64,000 nucleotides of DNA from Bacillus renqingensis. Lineage in GTDB: Bacteria > Bacillota > Bacilli > Bacillales > Cytobacillaceae. Shown in pieces: positions 34,906 through 44,624 of this stretch. The DNA lies in NCBI RefSeq assembly GCF_016464375.1, contig NZ_JADDIU010000002.1, positions 1 to 64,000 on the forward strand, given 5' to 3'. The notes below the pieces were generated by a model. The model saw nothing but the letters and a program-made list of their open reading frames with translations, did no database searches and was not told the origin of the DNA. The position numbers and the translations under genes are program-made. Position 1 is the first letter of the stretch, and each line of letters begins with the position of its first letter.

Positions 34906-36012
34906 TTGAATGGCCGGGTATTTGTCATTGGCTTAGGATTAATCGGTGGTTCGCTGGCCCTTTGTATCAAAAAGGAGCATAAACGGGTAACCATCATAGG
35001 TTTTGATATAAACAGAGAACAAGCGAGGCTTGCCAAAATGCTGGGAGTGATTGATGAAAGTGTGGAAAATATTCCGGAAGGGGCAAAAGAGGCAGATTTA
35101 ATTATCATTTCAGCTCCTGTGAACGACACAAAATCAATCATCCAGGCACTTTCTAATTTGCCATTAAAGCCAGAAGTAATTGTCACGGATACAGGCAGTA
35201 CAAAAAGAACGATTGTCGAAGCGGCTAATGGCTTAAAGAAAAAAGGAATTACTTTTATCGGTGGACATCCAATGGCGGGCTCGCATAAAAGTGGTGTTTC
35301 CGCGGCAAAAGAAATTCTGTTTGAAAATGCCTTTTACCTCTTAACTCCTGATGAAGATATAGGAACTTCCAAAGTTGGGTTGTTAAAAGAATGGCTAAGG
35401 GGCACAAATGCCAAATTTTTAACGACAACTCCCAGTAACCATGATTATTTAACGGGGGTTGTCAGTCATTTCCCACATATTATTGCTGCCTCTATTGTCC
35501 GGCAAACGGAAAGATTATCGGAAACGGAGCATTTGATTCCGCGCCTCGCAGCAGGTGGATTTCGCGATATTACCCGAATTGCCTCCAGCAGTCCGAAAAT
35601 GTGGAAGGATATTTTGCTGCATAATCGGGAGATTTTAATTGAACTGCTTAGTCAATGGCAAGAGGAAATGAACGGTGTAAAGGAGCTGCTTGAAACAGGA
35701 AAAGGCGAAGAGATTTTAGCCTATTTTTCACAGGCGAAGCAGTTTCGTGACGGTCTGCCGCAGAAGGAAAAAGGGGCCATCCCGTCTTTTTATGATTTAT
35801 ATGTGGATGTTCCCGACTATCCTGGGGTTGTTTCAGAGATTACCGGCTATTTGGCCCAAGAGAAAATTAGCATTACTAATATACGTATTCTTGAAACGAG
35901 GGAAGATATTAATGGTGTTCTTGTGATTAGTTTTCAAACGGAAGGGGATCGTGAAAGAGCGGAAAAATGCATCCTTTCCTATACAAGCTATGGCACCTCT
36001 AATGGGGCTTAA
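34906..36012 (+). CDS. tyrA: Prephenate dehydrogenase with ACT domain
   Basis: 368 aa NAD-dependent enzyme making 4-hydroxyphenylpyruvate. The dinucleotide motif IGLGLIGGSLAL lies at about residues 7-18, DTGSTK near 98, GGHPMAGSHKSG near 125, and AGGFRDITRIASS near 220. A C-terminal ACT domain (about 295-365, VDVPDYPGVVSEITG) suggests feedback control by an aromatic amino acid. The TTG at 34906 is chosen; the TTG at 34888 lies before the AGGGGGAA site. Confidence 0.94.
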   Translation: MNGRVFVIGLGLIGGSLALCIKKEHKRVTIIGFDINREQARLAKMLGVIDESVENIPEGAKEADLIIISAPVNDTKSIIQALSNLPLKPEVIVTDTGSTKRTIVEAANGLKKKGITFIGGHPMAGSHKSGVSAAKEILFENAFYLLTPDEDIGTSKVGLLKEWLRGTNAKFLTTTPSNHDYLTGVVSHFPHIIAASIVRQTERLSETEHLIPRLAAGGFRDITRIASSSPKMWKDILLHNREILIELLSQWQEEMNGVKELLETGKGEEILAYFSQAKQFRDGLPQKEKGAIPSFYDLYVDVPDYPGVVSEITGYLAQEKISITNIRILETREDINGVLVISFQTEGDRERAEKCILSYTSYGTSNGA

Positions 36013-36034
36013 AATATGTAAATAGGTGATAAAA

Positions 36035-37324
36035 ATGGCGTCAATTAAACTTAAGACGAATGTAAATAAGTTGAAAGGTGAAGTTGTAATACCAGGGGAT
36101 AAATCGATTTCGCATCGTTCCGTTATGTTTGGTGCAATCGCGCATGGTGAAACGACGGTAACAAATTTTCTTCCTGGTGAGGATTGTTTAAGTACAATTT
36201 CCTGCTTTAGGAAGCTTGGGGTGAAGATTGTCGAAGAAAACGGTCAGCTGCGGATTGATGGACAAGGGTTTGAAGGATTATCGGAACCCGATGAAACCTT
36301 GGACGTTGGCAATTCCGGGACAACGATTCGATTACTAATGGGGATTTTAGCGGGGAGACCATTCTTCTCAACACTTGTTGGCGATCAATCGATTGGAAAA
36401 AGGCCAATGACGAGAGTGACAGAACCATTAAAACAAATGGGGGCAGTGATTGACGCAAGGAAAAACGGCACTTATACCCCAATTGCGATTCGAGGTGGTA
36501 GATTAACCCCGATTCATTATCAGCTCCCTGTTGCTAGTGCCCAGGTCAAGTCCGCACTACTTCTTGCCGGGCTCCAGGCAGAGGGAGAGACCACCATCCT
36601 CGAGCCTGCTGCAACAAGAGATCATACCGAAAGAATGATTCGTCAGTTTGGCGGGGAAATCCACAGGAAGAACGGTCTCATAACGGTTAAAGGTGAGCAA
36701 AGGCTGACGGCTTCGGCGATACATGTTCCAGGTGATATATCTTCCGCTGCTTTTTTCCTTGTTGCTGGTGCAATCGTTCCGGGAAGTGAAATTGTCTTAA
36801 AAAATGTCGGGTTAAATCCAACAAGAACTGGTATTCTTGAAGTTCTAGAAAAGATGGGGGCAAATCTTACGGTTATTAAAAATGAGGCAGATTCCTTTGA
36901 ACCTGCGGGGGACCTGATTATCAAATCTTCAAACTTAAAGGGAACAGTGGTTGAAGGGGGTTTAATTCCGAGGTTAATCGACGAAATCCCGATCATCGCC
37001 CTAATGGCAACACAGGCTGAAGGCACTACCATTATTAAAGATGCAGAGGAGTTAAAGGTAAAGGAAACCAATCGAATTGATACAGTTGTAGCGGAATTGA
37101 GAAAGTTGGGGGCTTCTATCGAGGCTACCCCAGACGGTATGATTATAACCGGAAGATCCAAATTAAAGGGTGGTGCAGTTTCCAGCCATGGAGACCACCG
37201 CATCGGTATGATGCTCGCCATTGCTGCGCTGTTAAGTGATGGGGGAGTCCATTTGGAACAACCGGAATCCATTGCAGTTTCCTACCCAAACTTCTTCTCC
37301 CATTTAAATCGTTTAATTCATTAA
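36035..37324 (+). CDS. aroA: EPSP synthase (3-phosphoshikimate 1-carboxyvinyltransferase)
   Basis: 429 aa enzyme joining shikimate 3-phosphate and phosphoenolpyruvate (AroE in B. subtilis naming). Key segments: [15 protein letters not shown] near residue 17, NSGTTIRL near 90, [10 protein letters not shown] near 118, and DHRIGMMLA near 385. The motif [11 protein letters not shown] together with the overall pattern suggests the class II type, but I did not test it. Last gene of the aro cluster, followed by a terminator. Confidence 0.96.
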   Translation: MASIKLKTNVNKLKGEVVIPGDKSISHRSVMFGAIAHGETTVTNFLPGEDCLSTISCFRKLGVKIVEENGQLRIDGQGFEGLSEPDETLDVGNSGTTIRLLMGILAGRPFFSTLVGDQSIGKRPMTRVTEPLKQMGAVIDARKNGTYTPIAIRGGRLTPIHYQLPVASAQVKSALLLAGLQAEGETTILEPAATRDHTERMIRQFGGEIHRKNGLITVKGEQRLTASAIHVPGDISSAAFFLVAGAIVPGSEIVLKNVGLNPTRTGILEVLEKMGANLTVIKNEADSFEPAGDLIIKSSNLKGTVVEGGLIPRLIDEIPIIALMATQAEGTTIIKDAEELKVKETNRIDTVVAELRKLGASIEATPDGMIITGRSKLKGGAVSSHGDHRIGMMLAIAALLSDGGVHLEQPESIAVSYPNFFSHLNRLIH

Positions 37325-37354
37325 AAGCTGCTATCCTGGCGGCTTTTCTTTTTT
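37323..37354 (+). terminator. Terminator after aroA
   Basis: A 9 bp stem (AAAAGCTGC/GCGGCTTTT with one G-U pair), then CTTTTTT, overlapping the aroA stop. Confidence 0.8.
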
Positions 37355-37414
37355 AATGTCATAGTTTTATCAATGACCGCATAGCTTGTCTTAAAAAGAA
37401 GAAAGGGTGGCAGG

Positions 37415-38326
37415 ATGGCGTATATTATTGAAAATGCCAATATCCTTAAAGATAAGGAGTTGACAACCAATTCACTTTTGGTGCACGAAGATAAAGTTTC
37501 TGCGAACCTAACCCGCTCGAATCATTACCGGCTTATGAAGATGAATCTTGAATCATTTATCATGACCCCGTCTTTTGTCCTTTTACATTCAAACATTTCA
37601 CCGCAGGGATCCTTTCAAGAATTGAAACAAACGTTGCGAGATCAATTCTTATTAAAAGGATGTACCACTATTCTAACTTATGCTTCTATATCATATGAAC
37701 AGGAATTGAACGCAAAAGTCAAAGAAATGAAAATGGCGTTAATGAGCAGCCCGGTTGATTATATGATTGGCATAAAAATTCCATTGGCCCTTGTGACACC
37801 TTCGCTTATTCGAAAATGTAAAAAGATAAAGATTCCGGCGATATTTGTTGAAATTGATGAACAAGACGCATTATCTTTTGTTCCTTGGGGGTGGATAAGA
37901 GAGGCGTTGTTCCCCTATAATTGTCCACTAATTCCAATCATTTCTTCTCAAAAAAAGAAGGAAGCCAGGACCCTGTTGTCGAATTGGAAGAATAGAATGG
38001 TGAAGGAAAAAATTCCTTCAATATATGAGGAAATAGAAGAAAATAAACCCATTTCGAAGGCTGTGTTAAATAAAATAGGATTATACCCGCAAAAGTTCAG
38101 TCTGATGAACGGTACAGAATTAAGTTATAATTTATATGTAAAGGCCCGGGAAATCAAGAATGTTGATGAAGTAGATTTATTTCATTATCATGGTGATAGA
38201 CTTATGATTACAGTACACAAGGGAAAGATTGTCCGCTCGTTAAATGAGGTTTTATTTAAACCAGGTTTCGGGGAACATGTTATAGTGCGTACCCCCGCTT
38301 TTTTTTCCTTTGTAAATTCAGATTAA
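37415..38326 (+). CDS. Degenerate amidohydrolase-like protein
   Basis: 303 aa, not recognised as a named gene. The N terminus (IIENANILKDKELTTNSLLVHEDKV split over residues 4-27) resembles the beta-sandwich start of cyclic amidohydrolases. Residues 50-60 (MTPSFVLLHSN) sit where these enzymes have P-G-F-x-D-x-H-x-H, and 82-86 (GCTTI) where they have G-x-T-T. The metal-binding HxH is reduced to H58-x-N60 and the later His/Asp ligands are not evident, so it is probably not an active metal hydrolase. It lies 15 nt upstream of ypiA, with a AAGGGTGG site. B. subtilis has no gene here. Confidence 0.7.
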   Translation: MAYIIENANILKDKELTTNSLLVHEDKVSANLTRSNHYRLMKMNLESFIMTPSFVLLHSNISPQGSFQELKQTLRDQFLLKGCTTILTYASISYEQELNAKVKEMKMALMSSPVDYMIGIKIPLALVTPSLIRKCKKIKIPAIFVEIDEQDALSFVPWGWIREALFPYNCPLIPIISSQKKKEARTLLSNWKNRMVKEKIPSIYEEIEENKPISKAVLNKIGLYPQKFSLMNGTELSYNLYVKAREIKNVDEVDLFHYHGDRLMITVHKGKIVRSLNEVLFKPGFGEHVIVRTPAFFSFVNSD

Positions 38327-38341
38327 AGAGGTAAAAATTCT

Positions 38342-39613
38342 ATGGATCGAATTAATAAAATTATTCAATTATTAGAAAACGGGCAACATAAAGAAGCCTT
38401 AGATGAATATAATGTTGTATTAAACAGCGGTAGTCATGAGGAGAAATTTCTTCTTGGAGAAGAACTCTTCCAATATGGGTTTCTTGATGAAGCCCGGGCA
38501 TTAATTGAAAAGCTGCTGACTATTTTTCCAGAGGAGGGCGAGCTCCTTATCCTGTTAGCTGAGATTTTAGTCGAAGCTGGTGAAGAAGAACAGGCAATTC
38601 TCGTTTTAGAAACCATTTCTACAAATGATGCCAATTTCGGACAATCATTATTATTGTTAGCTGATCTTTATCAAATGCAAGGACTTTATGAAGTTTCCGA
38701 AAACAAGATTTTACAGGCAAAGGAATTATTACCAAATGAAATCATTATTGATTTTGCCCTTGGTGAATTATACGGTGAACAAGGTGAAATCGCAAAGGCC
38801 ATGAAGGCCTACGAGACCGTATTAAAGGAGACAAATGAAATTGCCGGGGTTAATATTAATGGGCGTATTGCCGACCTGCTTAGTGCCTCGGGGGCTTTTG
38901 AAGATGCCTTGGTCTATTATGATAAAGCACTGAACGAAAAGCTTGAGATTAATACTTTATTCGGCTATGCTTTTACTGCCCTACAGATTGGATATAATCG
39001 GACTGCGATTGAGAAGTTTACGGAGCTTAAAAGTCTTGATCCTGAATATCATTCACTATATTTACCTCTTGCCTCGGCCTATGAGCGGGAAGAAGAGCTT
39101 GAAAATAGTCTTCGAACTGTTCAGGAGGGAATCAAGCAGGATGAATTTAATAAGGAATTGTTTTTTAAAGGTGGGAAAATTGCCCTCAAACTGGGAAAGC
39201 AGGAGGAAGCGGAAACGTATTTACGTGAATCACTTGTGTTAGACCCTGGATATATAGAAGCAGTGCTTACGTTAAACAAACTCTTTTTACAGCAGGAGCG
39301 CTATGAGGATGTTTTAGAATTAATCAGGGAACTTGATTTAGTGCATGAAGACGAGCCGCAGCTTTTATGGGATTCCGCCTTGGCTTACGCAGGGTTAGAG
39401 GAGTATTCACACGCATTAGACAATTATGAAAGAGCATATACTTACTTTAAGAATAATGAATCGTTTTTACTTGATTACGGTTATTTTTTAATTGAGGAAG
39501 GAAAAAACGACCAGGCTGCCGAAATTTTTAAACAGATGCTAAATGATGATCCAACTAATACAGAGTACCTTGATATTCTTGAGCGACTTTCGGATTCTGA
39601 AAACTTTAGCTGA
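38342..39613 (+). CDS. ypiA: YpiA, TPR-repeat protein
   Basis: 423 aa acidic cytosolic protein made almost wholly of tetratricopeptide-like helical repeats (repeating A-x-E-x-Y, L-x-L-x-P and G-x-Y-x-E-A patterns, such as [12 protein letters not shown] and [15 protein letters not shown]). TPR proteins are binding scaffolds; the partner is not known. Position after aroA and before ypiB matches B. subtilis ypiA. Confidence 0.9.
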   Translation: MDRINKIIQLLENGQHKEALDEYNVVLNSGSHEEKFLLGEELFQYGFLDEARALIEKLLTIFPEEGELLILLAEILVEAGEEEQAILVLETISTNDANFGQSLLLLADLYQMQGLYEVSENKILQAKELLPNEIIIDFALGELYGEQGEIAKAMKAYETVLKETNEIAGVNINGRIADLLSASGAFEDALVYYDKALNEKLEINTLFGYAFTALQIGYNRTAIEKFTELKSLDPEYHSLYLPLASAYEREEELENSLRTVQEGIKQDEFNKELFFKGGKIALKLGKQEEAETYLRESLVLDPGYIEAVLTLNKLFLQQERYEDVLELIRELDLVHEDEPQLLWDSALAYAGLEEYSHALDNYERAYTYFKNNESFLLDYGYFLIEEGKNDQAAEIFKQMLNDDPTNTEYLDILERLSDSENFS

Positions 39614-39636
39614 ATATGCAGAGGAGGGAAATGACG

Positions 39637-40203
39637 ATGGCAACCCCTGTTTCTGTCAACGAGAAGAAAGATTTTATTCGCTGGTTTCTAAATCATTATC
39701 AATTGAAAAGAAGAGAATGTGTCTGGATTTTAAACTACTTAATGAGTCACGATCAGCTAATGGAGAAGGTTCATTTTGTTGAGCAAGCACAATATTGTCC
39801 ACGGGGTCTGATCATGTCCACACACTGTGTTGATAAGGTGCCATTCCGCTTTTATAAGGAAAATGTAATGACAACGGATGCTGAGAAGTCCTTTCATGAT
39901 ATTCGATTAAATCGAGATGAAGATATTTATATTCAATTAAACTTCCTTGCCTCCAATAAGGCGCATCAATATGCTGCAGTTCTTGAGGAAAATCCATATG
40001 TTCCAAAGCATTTGCAGGTAAATGAAAAAGATGGAATCATAGCAGAGAAAATTTTAAAAGAAAGTATTGAACACTTTCAGCGTGAAAAGCTTCTCCAATT
40101 AATTGATGAAGCACTTGACCGGCAGGACCGGGAAGCTTTTCAAACTTTAACAGAGTCACTAAACAAATTAACACAATCCGAACAAAAAGGGAGCTTGCGT
40201 TAG
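39637..40203 (+). CDS. ypiB: YpiB, UPF0302 family protein
   Basis: 188 aa with the family core: [20 protein letters not shown] (about residues 9-28), [30 protein letters not shown], and the [17 protein letters not shown] terminus that resembles the IDEAL motif of this family (UPF0302/IDEAL, also in ComK-regulating homologues). Function is unclear. The ATG at 39637 is 9 nt after GAGGAGG; ATGs at 39616 and 39631 are poorer. It lies 23 nt after ypiA. Confidence 0.9.
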   Translation: MATPVSVNEKKDFIRWFLNHYQLKRRECVWILNYLMSHDQLMEKVHFVEQAQYCPRGLIMSTHCVDKVPFRFYKENVMTTDAEKSFHDIRLNRDEDIYIQLNFLASNKAHQYAAVLEENPYVPKHLQVNEKDGIIAEKILKESIEHFQREKLLQLIDEALDRQDREAFQTLTESLNKLTQSEQKGSLR

Positions 40204-40216
40204 CAGGGCTCCCTTT
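40186..40216 (+). terminator. Terminator at the end of ypiB
   Basis: A 9 bp stem AAAGGGAGC/GCTCCCTTT spanning the ypiB stop codon, followed by A and TT. Confidence 0.7.
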
Positions 40217-40252
40217 ATTCAAGGTGGAAAATATTAAATAAGTTTCATTATG

Positions 40253-40281
40253 TTTAATTATTTAGGGAATAATGGTACTAT
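40253..40281 (+). promoter_or_regulatory. Promoter of ypiF
   Basis: -35 TTTAAT (40253-40258), 17 bp spacer, -10 TACTAT (40276-40281) with a TGG extension just before it. Confidence 0.45.
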
Positions 40282-40314
40282 TGGGGTAGTGAATTTAAAA
40301 GGTTGGTGCAAATA

Positions 40315-40779
40315 ATGAAATGGATACCTCAAGATGTGGAAACCTACTCAAATGCTAAGGAGTATGTGGATACTGCTGTTGTGCCATTATATTCTGTAAC
40401 AATAGGGGGAGGAATCAAGCAATCAGCGGCAGCAGCTGAATTTATTACATTATTAACGAATTATTTGGAAAGGCAATTTACCGGAAGAATCTTGTTATTT
40501 CCCCCTTTTACATACCTTGAGAAAGAGCACGGAGAAAAAACATTGATGGATTTGCAAAATTGGGAAGTTAATATGTTTGATGCCGGCTTCCAGCATGTCT
40601 TCTATCTCACTTCCGATATGGAATGGCGCAGCAAGGAGGATCAGCTTAAAGGAGCGTTGATCTGGCTTCCATCAATCCCGCTCGATGAGATGACTGATTC
40701 GCAAAAATTAACGATGGTTGATAACCAAGGAAAACAATTGTTAACACTTTTTACGCATAAATGGCGTAACAATGAGTAA
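40315..40779 (+). CDS. ypiF: YpiF, DUF2487 protein
   Basis: 154 aa, matching YpiF by its start MKWIPQDVETYSNAKEYVDT and by DAGFQHVFYLTSDMEW near residue 90. DUF2487; function unknown. It lies directly upstream of qcrABC as in B. subtilis. The ATG at 40315 is chosen; TTG/GTG codons at 40303 and 40306 are part of the ribosome binding site region. Confidence 0.87.
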   Translation: MKWIPQDVETYSNAKEYVDTAVVPLYSVTIGGGIKQSAAAAEFITLLTNYLERQFTGRILLFPPFTYLEKEHGEKTLMDLQNWEVNMFDAGFQHVFYLTSDMEWRSKEDQLKGALIWLPSIPLDEMTDSQKLTMVDNQGKQLLTLFTHKWRNNE

Positions 40780-40817
40780 ATCTTTGTATATTAAAATATT
40801 TTTAAAATAGTATGATA

Positions 40818-40846
40818 TTGACCTTGCATGGAGATTGATATATCAT
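40818..40846 (+). promoter_or_regulatory. SigA-type promoter of qcrABC
   Basis: -35 TTGACC (40818-40823), 17 bp spacer, -10 TATCAT (40841-40846), about 75 nt upstream of qcrA. Confidence 0.65.
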
Positions 40847-40920
40847 TGTTATGTCCTAGTTTTATATGTGTTAAATATAGTCTTAGTGGACTTAACTTCA
40901 TGAATGAGGGGGGGATAATC

Positions 40921-41427
40921 ATGAGTAAAGATCGCGTTTCAAGACGTCAGTTCTTGAGCTACACATTAACAGGCGTAGGTGGATTTATGGCAGCAGGGAT
41001 ATTAATGCCTATGGTTAGATTTGCTGTTGATCCAGTGTTAAAGGCTGAAGCGGCAGGGGATTTTGTCGCGACTAAGCAAAAGGTTGCAGATTTAACAAAT
41101 GAACCAGTTCGTGTTGACTTTACCTATAAGCAGAAGGATGCATGGTATGAGTCAGACGTAACGGAATCTGCCTGGGTCTACAAGGATGATGGAGGAAAGA
41201 TCGTCGCCTTGTCGCCTGTTTGTAAACATTTAGGCTGTACTGTCAACTGGGGCTCTGATAAGGAACACCCGGACCAATTCTTTTGTCCATGCCATTATGG
41301 CCGTTATACAAAAGATGGAACGAACGTTCCTGGGACACCACCATTGGCACCGCTTGATGTCTATCCATATAAAGAAAAGGATGGGTATCTGTACTTAGGA
41401 AAGGCTAAACCACGAAAGGAGGCGTAA
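40921..41427 (+). CDS. qcrA: Menaquinol:cytochrome c reductase Rieske subunit QcrA
   Basis: 168 aa Rieske 2Fe-2S protein. The N terminus SRRQFLSYTLTGVGG is a Tat-like twin-arginine signal anchor. Cluster ligands: CKHLGC (C, H) and CPCHYG (C, H) in the C-terminal half. It takes electrons from menaquinol in the bc complex on the outer face of the membrane. The ATG at 40921 follows GAGGGGGGG; the upstream in-frame ATG at 40828 is unlikely. Confidence 0.96.
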   Translation: MSKDRVSRRQFLSYTLTGVGGFMAAGILMPMVRFAVDPVLKAEAAGDFVATKQKVADLTNEPVRVDFTYKQKDAWYESDVTESAWVYKDDGGKIVALSPVCKHLGCTVNWGSDKEHPDQFFCPCHYGRYTKDGTNVPGTPPLAPLDVYPYKEKDGYLYLGKAKPRKEA

Positions 41428-41430
41428 TCA

Positions 41431-42105
41431 TTGTTAAACAAACTTTACGATTGGGTAGATGACCGTTTAGATATTACGCCTTTGTGGCGCGATATTGCGG
41501 ATCATGAAGTACCGGAGCATGTAAACCCGGCGCATCATTTTTCAGCGTTTGTTTATTGTTTCGGGGGTATGACATTTTTCGTTACTGTGATTCAGATACT
41601 TTCCGGTATGTTTTTAACTATGTACTATGTACCGGATATAAAAAATGCATGGGAATCTGTGTATTATCTTCAAAATGAAGTAGCATTTGGACAAATCGTA
41701 CGGGGAATGCATCACTGGGGAGCAAGTTTAGTCCTTGTCATGATGTTTTTACATACACTGCGTGTATTTTTCCAAGGAGCTTACAAAAAGCCTCGTGAAC
41801 TAAACTGGATCGTCGGGGTCCTTATTTTCTTCGTCATGCTCGGATTAGGTTTTACAGGTTACTTATTACCTTGGGATATGAAAGCGCTGTTTGCAACGAA
41901 GGTAGGTTTGCAGATTGCTGAGGCTACGCCGTTCATCGGTTCGTACGTGAAAGTGCTGCTTGCAGGTCATGAGCATATTGTTGGGGCACAGACATTAACA
42001 CGTTTCTTTGCCATCCACGTCTTCTTCTTGCCTGCGGTATTGTTTGGATTAATGGCAGCACACTTTATTATGATTCGGAGACAAGGTATTTCCGGACCAC
42101 TATGA
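41431..42105 (+). CDS. qcrB: Cytochrome b6 subunit QcrB
   Basis: 224 aa, four transmembrane helices, the N-terminal half of a split cytochrome b. Haem-ligating His pairs lie in helices B and D (GMHHWGASLVLVMMFLHTLR near residue 90, and RFFAIHVFFLPA near 190). The extra Cys of b6-type proteins, which binds haem c covalently, is a candidate at VYCFGG near residue 37. TTG start with an AAAGGAGGCG site, 3 nt after qcrA. Confidence 0.96.
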   Translation: MLNKLYDWVDDRLDITPLWRDIADHEVPEHVNPAHHFSAFVYCFGGMTFFVTVIQILSGMFLTMYYVPDIKNAWESVYYLQNEVAFGQIVRGMHHWGASLVLVMMFLHTLRVFFQGAYKKPRELNWIVGVLIFFVMLGLGFTGYLLPWDMKALFATKVGLQIAEATPFIGSYVKVLLAGHEHIVGAQTLTRFFAIHVFFLPAVLFGLMAAHFIMIRRQGISGPL

Positions 42106-42170
42106 TTATTGGATAATGGTAAATTTCGTAACTTTCACTTATTTTTATATAAAAAGGAGGGGATTGCTCG

Positions 42171-42941
42171 ATGCATCGCGGTAAAGGTTTAAAGTTTGTT
42201 GGTGACTCTCGTGTGTTAGCGCGTGAATCACGTACACCGAAGCTTCCGAAGGATTACTCAGAATATCCTGGAAAAACAGAAGCGTTTTGGCCAAACTTCC
42301 TTTTGAAAGAATGGATGGTAGGAGCAGTATTCCTGATCGGAATATTATGTTTAACAGTAGCGCATCCGGCTCCGCTTGAAAGAATCGCCGATCCTACTGA
42401 TACTGGCTATATTCCATTACCAGACTGGTATTTCTTGTTCTTGTATCAACTACTTAAATATAGTTATGCATCCGGTCCTTATACTGTTATTGGTGCAATG
42501 ATTATCCCTGGACTTACTTTTGGGGGATTATTATTGGCTCCATTTATCGACCGTGGACCAGAACGTCGCGCAAGCAAGCGCCCGCTCGCAACAGGATTTA
42601 TGTTACTTGCCTTAGCAGCAATTACATTTCTAACCTGGCAATCTGTTGCTACCCATGACTGGGCAGCTGCAGAACGACAAGGAAAAATTGTTGCTAAAGT
42701 AGATATTGATAAATCGAGCGAAGGGTATCAAATCGCTAAGAAAAATACATGTATCACCTGCCATGGTGAAAACCTTCAAGGCGGAGCCGGTGCTCCACCA
42801 TTAACAAGCACAGGTTTATCTCCAGAAGAAGTTGCAAAAATTGCTAAAAAAGGTAAGGGTGCAATGCCGCCTGGAGTTTTCAAAGGTTCTGATGAAGAGT
42901 TGAAAAAGCTTTCTGAATTTATTTCAGGACTTGGAAAGTAA
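42171..42941 (+). CDS. qcrC: QcrC, cytochrome b subunit IV fused to cytochrome c
   Basis: 256 aa fusion. The N-terminal part (about 1-160) has three membrane helices and the PDWYFLFLYQLLKY segment (PEWY equivalent, PDWY) of the quinol-oxidising site. The C-terminal part is a monohaem cytochrome c with CITCHGEN (CxxCH, about residue 199) and axial Met candidates in GAMPPGVF. This is the typical Bacillus menaquinol:cytochrome c reductase arrangement. It follows qcrB after a 65 nt gap with its own AAAGGAGG site. Confidence 0.96.
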   Translation: MHRGKGLKFVGDSRVLARESRTPKLPKDYSEYPGKTEAFWPNFLLKEWMVGAVFLIGILCLTVAHPAPLERIADPTDTGYIPLPDWYFLFLYQLLKYSYASGPYTVIGAMIIPGLTFGGLLLAPFIDRGPERRASKRPLATGFMLLALAAITFLTWQSVATHDWAAAERQGKIVAKVDIDKSSEGYQIAKKNTCITCHGENLQGGAGAPPLTSTGLSPEEVAKIAKKGKGAMPPGVFKGSDEELKKLSEFISGLGK

Positions 42942-42951
42942 TTTGAAGTTT

Positions 42952-42980
42952 AAAAAGCTGACGAAATACGTCAGCTTTTT
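42952..42980 (+). terminator. Terminator after qcrC
   Basis: A 12 bp perfect stem AAAAAGCTGACG/CGTCAGCTTTTT with a 5 nt loop. Confidence 0.88.
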
Positions 42981-43016
42981 TATTCAGGAAAAAAAGCGAA
43001 GAAACGAGGAGTTGCA

Positions 43017-43607
43017 GTGCGTTGGATTTATCCTCTGTTGGCTAATCGGTCAATTTTAATTTTGTTGCTTATTGTTAATATTGCTGGTACTGCATATGGA
43101 TTTTATTGGTATGGATGGCAGTTGAAAGAAACACCTGCTATATTCACTCCCTTTGTGCCTGATAGTCCAACCGCCAGCCTTTTCTTTGTTTTCGTCCTTA
43201 TGGCATTTTTAATAAGAAAGAACTGGCCGCTCCTTGAGGCATTGGCAATGGTAACACTGTTTAAATACGGCATCTGGGCTGTTGTCATGAATATTTTGGT
43301 TTATTTTGTCCAAGGTGAAATAGACCCGGTCGGTTATATGTTGATCTTCTCTCATTTTGCCATGGCGCTAGAGGGCCTTCTTTTTGCTCCGTTCTATCGG
43401 TTTAAATGGTGGCATTTACTCATTACAGCGGTTTGGACATTGCATAATGATGTGATTGACTATGTGTTTTTCATGCTGCCAAGATACCAAATGCTTGATC
43501 AATACATTCCGCAAATTGGTTACTTTACATTTTGGCTTTCGCTTTTATCACTTGGAATTGCCTATTATTTTGGAATCCGCTCTGGACGCTTTAAGTTGCA
43601 AATTTAA
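43017..43607 (+). CDS. ypjA: YpjA, DUF1405 membrane protein
   Basis: 196 aa with about six membrane helices. Pattern RWIYPLLANRSILILLLI at the start, GTAYGFYWYGWQL, and HNDVIDYVFFMLPRY in the C-terminal half fit DUF1405/YpjA. Function unknown. It starts with GTG after GAGGAG. A weak CCAAA/TTTGG hairpin followed by TTTT lies at 43683-43702 downstream. Confidence 0.88.
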   Translation: MRWIYPLLANRSILILLLIVNIAGTAYGFYWYGWQLKETPAIFTPFVPDSPTASLFFVFVLMAFLIRKNWPLLEALAMVTLFKYGIWAVVMNILVYFVQGEIDPVGYMLIFSHFAMALEGLLFAPFYRFKWWHLLITAVWTLHNDVIDYVFFMLPRYQMLDQYIPQIGYFTFWLSLLSLGIAYYFGIRSGRFKLQI

Positions 43608-43714
43608 TAGTTTTCATTGTTATCCAGTTCCACAAGGAAAGCGGCTAAAGAATAGGTTTCGCAGTAACATGCTGTGCTTGTTCCAAAGGCGTTTGGGCTT
43701 TTCTAAAAAAAATG

Positions 43715-43743
43715 GTCTAACCTTGTCCACCCTTTCATACATT
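43715..43743 (+). promoter_or_regulatory. Candidate SigE promoter of ypjB
   Basis: -10 CATACATT (43736-43743) is a full match to the SigE -10 consensus, 28 nt upstream of the ypjB GTG. The -35 GTCTAAC (43715-43721) at 14 bp spacing is poor. Confidence 0.4.
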
Positions 43744-43770
43744 TTATTAGTAGCGAAAGGGGGGACTATT

Positions 43771-44559
43771 GTGAAAATAAAATGGTTCTATATAGCAGCA
43801 ATTATCTTTATGCTTACTCCCATATCAGTAATAGCCGAGGTACAATCACCTATGGAGAAATTGGATGATATTTCTGATGAAGCACTTCAAATGGTGAAGT
43901 TTCATAGGTATGAAGATGCAAAGAAATTACTTGATTATTTTTCAGACCAATTTACGGGTGTTGCCGGTAAAGAGCAGCCGTTATCCATGGATGAGGTAAG
44001 AATTATCCACACCTCCCATGATGAAGCAATGGAAGCAGCCGTTAGTCCTGACATGAATCATGAAGAACGAATTAATAAGCTGACCAAATTCCGGCTAGTG
44101 ATCGATGCCATTGTGACAAGCCACCAACCTCTTTGGACCGAAATGGAACCCCAAATTATGACGGCTTTTACTCACGCAAAGAATGCTGCCACAAATGGCG
44201 ATAACGCCCAATTTCATACGAGCTTTAATACTTTTTTATCATTGTATAATGTCATTTATCCAAGTATGAAAATTGATGTACCGGTAGAGAATATACAGAG
44301 ATTAGATGCACGGATTAAACTTATAGACGAATATCGTTCAAATCATATAAACAGTCAAGACAGCCAACAGGAACTGGAAAAGCTTGACACGGATTTAAAA
44401 AATCTGTTTGCCAATATGGAGGATGATGAAGCCGACCCGTCATTATGGTGGGTGATCATCTCTACAGGGAGCATCATTATTATGACTTTGTCTTATGTTG
44501 GCTGGAAAAAGTATCAAGGAGAGAAAGAAGTAAAGAAAAACCGCTCAGGGAAGGCATAA
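43771..44559 (+). CDS. ypjB: YpjB, sporulation protein
   Basis: 262 aa with an N-terminal signal peptide (about 1-23), a long alpha-helical outside domain, one C-terminal membrane helix (about 230-249, WWVIISTGSIIIMTLSYVGW) and a basic tail. Matches YpjB of B. subtilis (264 aa), a sporulation-associated protein of unclear mechanism. The GTG at 43771 follows AAAGGGGGG; the long in-frame extension back to 43456 only reads ypjA out of frame. Confidence 0.88.
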   Translation: MKIKWFYIAAIIFMLTPISVIAEVQSPMEKLDDISDEALQMVKFHRYEDAKKLLDYFSDQFTGVAGKEQPLSMDEVRIIHTSHDEAMEAAVSPDMNHEERINKLTKFRLVIDAIVTSHQPLWTEMEPQIMTAFTHAKNAATNGDNAQFHTSFNTFLSLYNVIYPSMKIDVPVENIQRLDARIKLIDEYRSNHINSQDSQQELEKLDTDLKNLFANMEDDEADPSLWWVIISTGSIIIMTLSYVGWKKYQGEKEVKKNRSGKA

Positions 44560-44624
44560 AGTTTGACGCATCTGATCGGCTTATCTAAAATATTGTCAAA
44601 GTAGCTGTTTAGGGGTGTCATAAA

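Noticed and set aside
36643..37272. 209 aa minus-strand ORF inside aroA
   Set aside because: It is a shadow of the aroA frame; composition is Ser/Ile/Pro-rich and there is no start signal or neighbour context.
43456..43770. Long N-terminal extension of ypjB
   Set aside because: The extension reads ypjA in another frame, then non-coding sequence; the GTG at 43771 with AAAGGGGGG and a signal peptide is the likely start.
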